This document shows positions 43,254-48,220 of a stretch of DNA of 48,220 nt, one piece after another. The notes under the pieces were generated by a model, which saw only the letters and a program-made list of their open reading frames with translations, searched no databases and had not been told where the DNA came from. Each line of letters opens with the position of its first letter. Position 1 is the stretch's first letter. Source of the stretch: an uncultured Pseudomonadota bacterium (lineage in GTDB: Bacteria > Pseudomonadota > Alphaproteobacteria > RF32 > CAG-239). The position numbers and the translations under genes are program-made. The DNA is taken from positions 1 to 48,220 of the forward strand of contig CASDYX010000011.1 in the NCBI GenBank assembly GCA_949286215.1. The letters run 5' to 3'.

Positions 43254-43729
43254 ACATCAAAACTCTCAATAATCGGCTTAAATTCCTGCACCATTTTGGT
43301 ATAGACGTCTTTTTTTACCTCCCAAACCAAGTCGGGCGCTTCTTCAATATCTTTCCAAGCAAATTCATCAAATTCAGGCTCAGCAGTGCGAAGGTTAATT
43401 TCGCTGTTTTTACCGGTAAAATAGAATAATGACCAATATTGATCTTGTCCGTCACTTACAATTCCTCTTGCGCCAAATTTTTGCTTAACGCTTTCCGGAA
43501 ATTCATAACGTAAGGCATAATCAAGCGTTTTAACCGCCACGACAGATTTAATAGAAGTCTCTTCAAACAATTCTCTTTGAGCCGCTTGTAGAGGTGTTTC
43601 TCCTTGCTCGATTCCTCCTTGAGGAAATTGCCAACCATCTGTTTGAGGGACAATTCTACGGCACATCAAAACTTTTTTTTGTGCGTTAAAAACAACCACT
43701 CCTGCATTTTTTCTAAAATGTTGTTCCAT
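43238..43729 (-). CDS. rppH: RNA pyrophosphohydrolase RppH
   Basis: Removes pyrophosphate from mRNA 5' ends and so starts decay. The 163 residues carry a full Nudix box: GGIEQGETPLQAAQRELFEE near residue 38, with the catalytic glutamates. FRKNAGVVVFN opens the protein and QYWSLFYF near 100 fits the RppH subgroup. Its start codon overlaps the stop of the upstream deacetylase gene by one base. It is the last gene of a minus-strand envelope operon, as in many alphaproteobacteria. Confidence 0.93.
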   Translation of the reverse strand: MEQHFRKNAGVVVFNAQKKVLMCRRIVPQTDGWQFPQGGIEQGETPLQAAQRELFEETSIKSVVAVKTLDYALRYEFPESVKQKFGARGIVSDGQDQYWSLFYFTGKNSEINLRTAEPEFDEFAWKDIEEAPDLVWEVKKDVYTKMVQEFKPIIESFDVKKPL

Positions 43730-44901
43730 TATTCCACTACCAAATTAGAAATAGGTACCAGAGCAAAAGGTTTTTCAATTTCGGTAATATTTTGCTCTTT
43801 CATTTGCTCGTAAGAAAGTTGCGGAGAAAAGCTCTTAATCCAATCACTGAGAGCTAAAACAGCCGAAGGCTTGGGTTCAACCACAATAAGCACTCTTCCC
43901 TTCTCACGGGCGATATTTTCAGCCTCTGTTAATTTCTTTTCTAAACCGACACGGCTAAAATCGTTATCTACCAAAACATCGGCTTTTAATTTTGCAAGAT
44001 TATCAATTTTCATATTACTGATAAAATCTTCTCCGCTGGCATCAAGCATGAGTAAGCCTCTTTTTTGTAGCTCTTCCAACAAGGCTGAGAGTTGTTCAAC
44101 ATTACTGTCATCTGCAATTCCTTGGGAAACAACCATTCCGCCGATAGCAAAATTTCCGCCGATTGTCTTTAACAACCGATTGAGATTTTCAGCCAAACTC
44201 TCGGTCAAACTCATCGATAAAGGACCGCTGTCTGACTTCAAATAATCTTTGGACGGGAGCAAAAAGTCCATATAAGTTTCATGACCTTTACTTCTGGCAT
44301 ATTTCACTTGATCTTTAATATTCAAAGCATAAGGCGAAAATGAAAAACTAACTTCATCAGGCAACCCATCGGCAATAAGTGTTGCGTTAGCCTGATTAAG
44401 GCCATAATTTTTAACCACTACGGCTACTTTGAAAAATTGCGGCATGATATTGACTTTTTTGCCATAAACTTCCCATGGCTTTTGTTTTCCGTCTGTTTTG
44501 GGAAGATAAAGCTCTCCTTTCTCTTCAACCAAATCCGGATTAGGTTCCACAAACTTCAGAGGATTTTTATTTTGAGCCTTACCCAAAGCGGTTAAATGCG
44601 GCAAATTTTTCATAGCCTCTTGCAAAGGGTCAACTTTTTCTTCTTCTTTTTTGGTAACCTCATTGTTTTGAATAGCTACTTTTTCAACTCCTTCCTTTTT
44701 TGCCTTAGGATTTCTGTCCGGCAAAATCAGAACATATTTAGGAGATTTATTTTTTGTATCATAAATAATTTGCTCTATTTTAGACCGATACTTAGGCTCG
44801 CTTTTTTTGCTGGCAGAAAAATAACCGATAGCGACCAATCCCGCAATTGTCAGCAAGCCAACGAGTATCAGAACTTTTATTGCATTAAGTTTTTTGAGCA
44901 A
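43729..44901 (-). CDS. Divergent polysaccharide deacetylase family protein
   Basis: The 390-residue protein has a transmembrane anchor at ~8-28, a low-complexity Lys/Glu/Pro linker to ~155, and a NodB-like fold (~155-385). VAVVVKNYGLNQ, LPDEVSFSFSPYA, HETYMDFLLPS and LLMLDASG follow the order of the divergent deacetylase family (PF04748, DUF610, YibQ). The first Asp of the usual metal site reads as VKNYG here instead of DDLG, suggesting loss of catalysis. Periplasmic, with a probable cell-wall role. It lies one base after ctpA and overlaps rppH. Confidence 0.85.
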   Translation of the reverse strand: MLKKLNAIKVLILVGLLTIAGLVAIGYFSASKKSEPKYRSKIEQIIYDTKNKSPKYVLILPDRNPKAKKEGVEKVAIQNNEVTKKEEEKVDPLQEAMKNLPHLTALGKAQNKNPLKFVEPNPDLVEEKGELYLPKTDGKQKPWEVYGKKVNIMPQFFKVAVVVKNYGLNQANATLIADGLPDEVSFSFSPYALNIKDQVKYARSKGHETYMDFLLPSKDYLKSDSGPLSMSLTESLAENLNRLLKTIGGNFAIGGMVVSQGIADDSNVEQLSALLEELQKRGLLMLDASGEDFISNMKIDNLAKLKADVLVDNDFSRVGLEKKLTEAENIAREKGRVLIVVEPKPSAVLALSDWIKSFSPQLSYEQMKEQNITEIEKPFALVPISNLVVE

Positions 44902-44902
44902 A

Positions 44903-46216
44903 TTACTTTCCTTCGTCTTCTAAACCTGTTTTATACAAATTCAAAGCTTTTACCAAATCAATTGCTCTAGAGAGTTGGTAATCTTTAGCCAATTCTTCAG
45001 CTTCTTTCTTTTGTTTAGCAGCGTCTTTAGTGCTCTTAGCCGTATCATTTTCATTTTTCAAAGCATTACTGAATTCTGCTTCACTGAAAGCCGCTCCTGT
45101 ATCAATAACTTCGACTTTAGCTGGTTTAACCTCAACATCAGGTTCAATACCCTTAGCCTGAATAGAGCGCCCCGAAGGGGTGTAATATCTGGCGGTGGTC
45201 AAGCGCATAGCTCCATAGTCGCCGAGCGGAATAACGGTTTGTACTGAACCTTTACCGAATGATTTTTCACCCAAAATAATGGCTCTTTTGTGGTCTTGTA
45301 AAGCGCCGGCAACGATTTCTGAGGCAGATGCCGAACCATCATTAATCAAAACCACAATTGGCAAACCTTGAGCAATATCACCTTTTTTGGCGCTATATTT
45401 AACGGTATCTTCTTCGTTTCTGGAACGGGTAGAAACAATTTCTCCTTTATCAAGGAATAAATCAGAAACATTAACCGCTTGGTCAAGCAAACCACCTGGG
45501 TTGTTTCTGACATCAATCACAATACCTTTAAGTTTTTTGCCTAATTTCTTTTGAGCATCTTTAACGGCTTTTTCAGTCATTTTATCAACATCATCACTGA
45601 ATGATGAAATACGAATATAAACAACATCATCAGCCTTTATATCGTTTTTAACCGATTGAATTTTAATTTCTTCACGTTTGAGGGTAATTTCCAAAGGTTT
45701 TTCGTTAATTCTACGGATGGTGAGTTTAACTTTTGTCCCGACTTTCCCGCGCATTTTATCAACGGCGTCATTAAGAGACATTCCCATAACCGCTTCATCA
45801 TCAATATTGGTAATATAGTCACCGGGTTTAATACCTGCTTTTGAGGCCGGAGTATCATCAATCGGCGAAACAACTTTTACTAATCCGCCTTCCATGGTAA
45901 CTTCAATACCGAGACCGCCGAATTTTCCTTGGGTTTGCTCACTCATATACTTAAAACTTTGGGCATCTAAAAAGCTTGAATGCGGGTCAAGAGCAGACAA
46001 CATGCCGTTAATTGCGGATTCAATTAATTTTTTATCAGAAACTTCATCCACATACGAAACCTTAGCTCTTTCCATAACTTCACCAAATAAGTTGAGCATT
46101 TCGTATGTATCAACATCGTCAGTTTGTTCTTTAGCCTTTTTAGCGGCATCAGCCATAGGCGCAGTCCAAACAAACCCTAACATTAACAAAACAGCAAAAG
46201 AAATTTTATTCCGCAT
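44903..46216 (-). CDS. ctpA: C-terminal processing protease CtpA
   Basis: Periplasmic S41 serine protease of 437 residues. It has a signal peptide (cleavage near ADA, residue 24), a PDZ domain (~85-175) with GLGIEVTMEGGLVKVVSPIDDTPA, and a catalytic domain with NDGSASASEIVAGAL (nucleophile Ser) and GEKSFGKGSVQT (catalytic Lys). A C-terminal helical extension follows. Such proteases trim or remove cell-wall hydrolases and other envelope proteins. The EnvC-like activator encoded just upstream (11-base gap) is a natural partner. Confidence 0.94.
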   Translation of the reverse strand: MRNKISFAVLLMLGFVWTAPMADAAKKAKEQTDDVDTYEMLNLFGEVMERAKVSYVDEVSDKKLIESAINGMLSALDPHSSFLDAQSFKYMSEQTQGKFGGLGIEVTMEGGLVKVVSPIDDTPASKAGIKPGDYITNIDDEAVMGMSLNDAVDKMRGKVGTKVKLTIRRINEKPLEITLKREEIKIQSVKNDIKADDVVYIRISSFSDDVDKMTEKAVKDAQKKLGKKLKGIVIDVRNNPGGLLDQAVNVSDLFLDKGEIVSTRSRNEEDTVKYSAKKGDIAQGLPIVVLINDGSASASEIVAGALQDHKRAIILGEKSFGKGSVQTVIPLGDYGAMRLTTARYYTPSGRSIQAKGIEPDVEVKPAKVEVIDTGAAFSEAEFSNALKNENDTAKSTKDAAKQKKEAEELAKDYQLSRAIDLVKALNLYKTGLEDEGK

Positions 46217-46227
46217 AACACAATCCT

Positions 46228-47490
46228 TTAATTAGCAAACCACGATATCGGGTTAATCGGGTGATTTTTGTTTCTGAGTTCCATATAAAGTCTGGCATCA
46301 TCCTCTTCAGGCATCAAACCGATAGGTTCTCCTGCCAACAGCATTTGTCCGACGTCACAGTCTATTGAATCCAAACCGGCCAAGAGCGAAGTATAGCCTT
46401 TGCCGTGTTCAATAATAATAAGGTTGCCATATCCTCTGAAAGGACCGGCAAACAAGACTGAGCCGTCAAACGGAGCAATAACCTGAGCCTTAGGTCTGGT
46501 TTTAATAATAATACCTTTTGAGCTGACGCCTTTGGCTGTTTCTTGTCCATAAGCGGTCACGATATTTCCTCTTGCCGGACGCGAAAGTTTGCCTTTAGCT
46601 TTCACAAAATTATCACCAATTTCACTTATAACCTCAGGATTAAATTTAATCAAGTCAGCAGTTTGCACCTGTTCACGCTTTTGATTTTCCAAAGCTTCTT
46701 TTCTTCTTTGTTCTTCCAGAGCAGCCAAACGTCTGCGCTCTTCTTCCTGACGACGAAGTTTTTCCTGACGTTCTTTTTCAAGTTTATTGAGTAAGTCGCG
46801 CAAGTCTTGAGCTTGAGAAGCAAGGGCTTGAACACGTTTTTTGGCTTTTTCGCTTTTAACTTCTACCACATTTCTGAGTTTTGATTTTTTCTGCACCAAA
46901 ACTTTCATTTCTTCGTGTTCTTTTTCAAGCTTTAGTTTTTGTTTAGTAATTCTTGAAACTTGCCTTTCAATTTGTTTTTTTTTGGCTTGCAAACTTTCCA
47001 AATCTTTTCTGATATTGTTGGCATTTTCTTCCAAATAAGGCACTGTTTCGCGCAACAACATGGCACTGCGAATAATCTCCACCGGGCTAAGTGGTTGCAC
47101 AAACAGAGATTCGGTAGGTTTTAAGGCCAAGTTTTGCAATGCCGACAAGGTCTTGATTAAGTTTTCATCTTCAGCCAAAAACGTTTCTTCGGCTGTTTGC
47201 AAATTAGTGGTGAGTTGCTCAAGTTCTGCCTCCATTTTGGAGAGGGATTCTTCGCGGTATTGAATCATCTTGGCAGATTTAATCATTTGCTGATTAACTT
47301 GTTTCAGCTCTTTGCTGATTTGCGATGCTTGTTCTTTGAGGCGTTGATGCTCAAGATTTTGCTCTTTGACTTGTTTTTCGACTTTTTCCAGATCTTTAGA
47401 GGAAACTTTTTGCGCATTGGCGACCTCAAGCATAAGGGCAAAAGCCCCTATGCTTGCTAAAATAAGTTTATTTAGTCGCCAAAGTTTCAT
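46228..47490 (-). CDS. envC: EnvC-like murein hydrolase activator
   Basis: The 420-residue protein has a signal peptide ending near ANA (residue 26), a very long coiled coil (~30-285) with Glu/Lys/Gln heptads, and a C-terminal LytM/M23 fold (~305-418). The catalytic metal ligands of active M23 enzymes are missing: the region reads YTSLLAGL and YMELRNKNHP instead of His-containing motifs. It should therefore activate amidases at the septum rather than cut peptidoglycan itself. The order envC-ctpA-deacetylase-rppH is a standard alphaproteobacterial block, with gpmI upstream. Confidence 0.9.
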   Translation of the reverse strand: MKLWRLNKLILASIGAFALMLEVANAQKVSSKDLEKVEKQVKEQNLEHQRLKEQASQISKELKQVNQQMIKSAKMIQYREESLSKMEAELEQLTTNLQTAEETFLAEDENLIKTLSALQNLALKPTESLFVQPLSPVEIIRSAMLLRETVPYLEENANNIRKDLESLQAKKKQIERQVSRITKQKLKLEKEHEEMKVLVQKKSKLRNVVEVKSEKAKKRVQALASQAQDLRDLLNKLEKERQEKLRRQEEERRRLAALEEQRRKEALENQKREQVQTADLIKFNPEVISEIGDNFVKAKGKLSRPARGNIVTAYGQETAKGVSSKGIIIKTRPKAQVIAPFDGSVLFAGPFRGYGNLIIIEHGKGYTSLLAGLDSIDCDVGQMLLAGEPIGLMPEEDDARLYMELRNKNHPINPISWFAN

Positions 47491-47496
47491 AAGGTT

Positions 47497-47796
47497 TTAT
47501 TTCTTAATCAACAAAGAGTTTCCGTTCATCTCGGCAGGTTTTGCAATTCCGAGCAATTCGAGCAAAGTCGGTGCAATATCTGCCAAACGACCATCACGCA
47601 TAGCAGTAATGTCTTTTGGTCCGTTAACCAAAATTGCTTGAACTTTTCCGACCGTATGCGCGGTGTAAGGTTCACCGGTTACTTCATCAACCATTTTTTC
47701 GGCATTGCCATGGTCAGCAGTAACAAGCAAAACACCATCAACATCTTTAATGGCTTGTTTATCAATATATTTAATATTATCAACATAATAATTAAA
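47497..47796 (-). pseudogene. gpmI: gpmI C-terminal fragment (truncated)
   Basis: The open frame encodes only the last ~98 residues of the ~510-residue cofactor-independent phosphoglycerate mutase (3-phosphoglycerate to 2-phosphoglycerate). It contains [14 protein letters not shown], with Asp and His metal ligands, [15 protein letters not shown], and [14 protein letters not shown]. Similarity can be followed back to about 47788 ([11 protein letters not shown]), then the frame meets the TAA at 47799-47797 that also ends the next gene. No start codon or ribosome site fits, so it is a remnant. It is in its expected place upstream of envC. Confidence 0.85.
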
Positions 47797-48126
47797 TTAT
47801 GTATCCAGTTCCTTCAGCCGTCCTAAAATTTGCGGAAGGACACCTTGTTGAGTTAAATCCAACAGAATACCGGGAATGAAACTTTCCTGTTGAACAAAGG
47901 CAGAAAGGCAGGTACACGCCTCATCTGCCGTCATGGTGGAGGCAGCATTCTTTAACTCCGATTTACTTACCCATGCATATTTCTCCATAGCCTCCATTGC
48001 ATTTGGATTCATGAATTCGGACTGCATAAAATCGGTGACAAATGATTCGATTTTCTTTTGGAGTTCAGATTCTGATACAGCGTTTTTACCAAAAACATCA
48101 AGATAAGAAGTAATTTTTTCGTACAT
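47797..48126 (-). CDS. Small protein at the gpmI breakpoint, DUF6508-like
   Basis: A 109-residue helical, acidic protein with no signal peptide or membrane span. The end, with LSAFVQQESFIPGILLDL and ILGRLKEL, resembles the C-terminal part of DUF6508 proteins found mostly in Firmicutes; this is a low-confidence impression. It has a strong Shine-Dalgarno (AGGAGGG, 7-base spacer) and a consensus promoter, and is somewhat richer in GC than its neighbours. It directly abuts the gpmI remnant. This suggests foreign DNA or an assembly join. Confidence 0.65.
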   Translation of the reverse strand: MYEKITSYLDVFGKNAVSESELQKKIESFVTDFMQSEFMNPNAMEAMEKYAWVSKSELKNAASTMTADEACTCLSAFVQQESFIPGILLDLTQQGVLPQILGRLKELDT

Positions 48127-48149
48127 TTTCTTGCCCTCCTTTTTTTATA

Positions 48150-48178
48150 TTGTATCATGTTAAAAGCAAAAAGTCAAG
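48150..48178 (-). promoter_or_regulatory. Sigma-70 promoter for the small gene
   Basis: On the minus strand TTGACT (48178-48173) and TACAAT (48155-48150) are separated by exactly 17 bases, with the AGGAGGG ribosome site following about 10 bases later. This is one of the best promoter matches in the window. Confidence 0.65.
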
Positions 48179-48220
48179 AAGATGGCAGAAAAATTTTACA
48201 TCACTACGGCAATAACTTAC

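Noticed and set aside
1..48220. tRNA, rRNA, CRISPR arrays, insertion sequences and prophage genes
   Set aside because: Intergenic regions were read on both strands. No cloverleaf, no spaced repeats and no transposase or phage structural protein was recognised. The only integrase-type gene is the housekeeping XerD.

Overview
The window is a continuous stretch of an AT-rich Gram-negative bacterial chromosome. It is most likely an alphaproteobacterium. The gene neighbourhoods are alphaproteobacterial: coaE-dnaQ next to the origin, then rho, mnmE, mnmG, rsmG, parA and parB; surA-rsmA after lptD; a Mic60-like gene divergent from tsaD; and a short HPr kinase. The low GC content and many trimmed operons suggest an uncultured, possibly host- or gut-associated lineage; that placement is inference.

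Left part (1-19443): ftsK (minus) stands divergent from fabD-fabG. Next come lipopolysaccharide export and outer-membrane biogenesis genes (lptF, lptD, surA, rsmA; lptG and pdxA are missing here). They are followed by an unrecognised 296-residue protein, an XRE regulator, xerD with a newly noticed 47-codon membrane ORF directly upstream, aroK, a bacterial member of the ADP-dependent sugar kinase family, a Mic60-like membrane protein, tsaD-nth, a histidine phosphatase, and dnaQ-coaE reading away from the origin.

Origin (19444-19963): the only long gene-free interval. It carries four perfect DnaA boxes, two degenerate ones, an array of TTAA blocks in roughly 11-bp phase that includes three TTAA-N7-TTAA CtrA-type sites, three GANTC sites, and a near-consensus promoter for rho. 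I read it as the chromosomal oriC.

Right of the origin (19964-31742): rho, two minus-strand genes, mnmE, a small unknown gene, mnmG, three tandem paralogous HD-domain proteins, a PHP-domain phosphoesterase, rsmG, parA and parB. Two perfect 16-bp parS palindromes lie inside mnmG and rsmG. The same interval has eight same-strand copies of a 14-bp element, ACACYGTATTTAAA, in two different reading frames and one intergenic site. This is the most novel-looking signal in the window.

Further right (31743-48220): a membrane-anchored SNase-type nuclease, tsaE, hprK, mlaE-mlaF, radA, cvpA, then yraN-rsmI (minus), a PBP-activator-like lipoprotein, the SRP RNA, and dnaX-ybaB-recR, where dnaX has an A9 slippery run. 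A minus-strand envelope operon follows (envC-like, ctpA, divergent polysaccharide deacetylase, rppH). At the right edge gpmI is broken: only its C-terminal ~98 codons remain, joined to an unrelated small gene with its own strong promoter and Shine-Dalgarno. No tRNA, rRNA, CRISPR array, insertion sequence or prophage was recognised.
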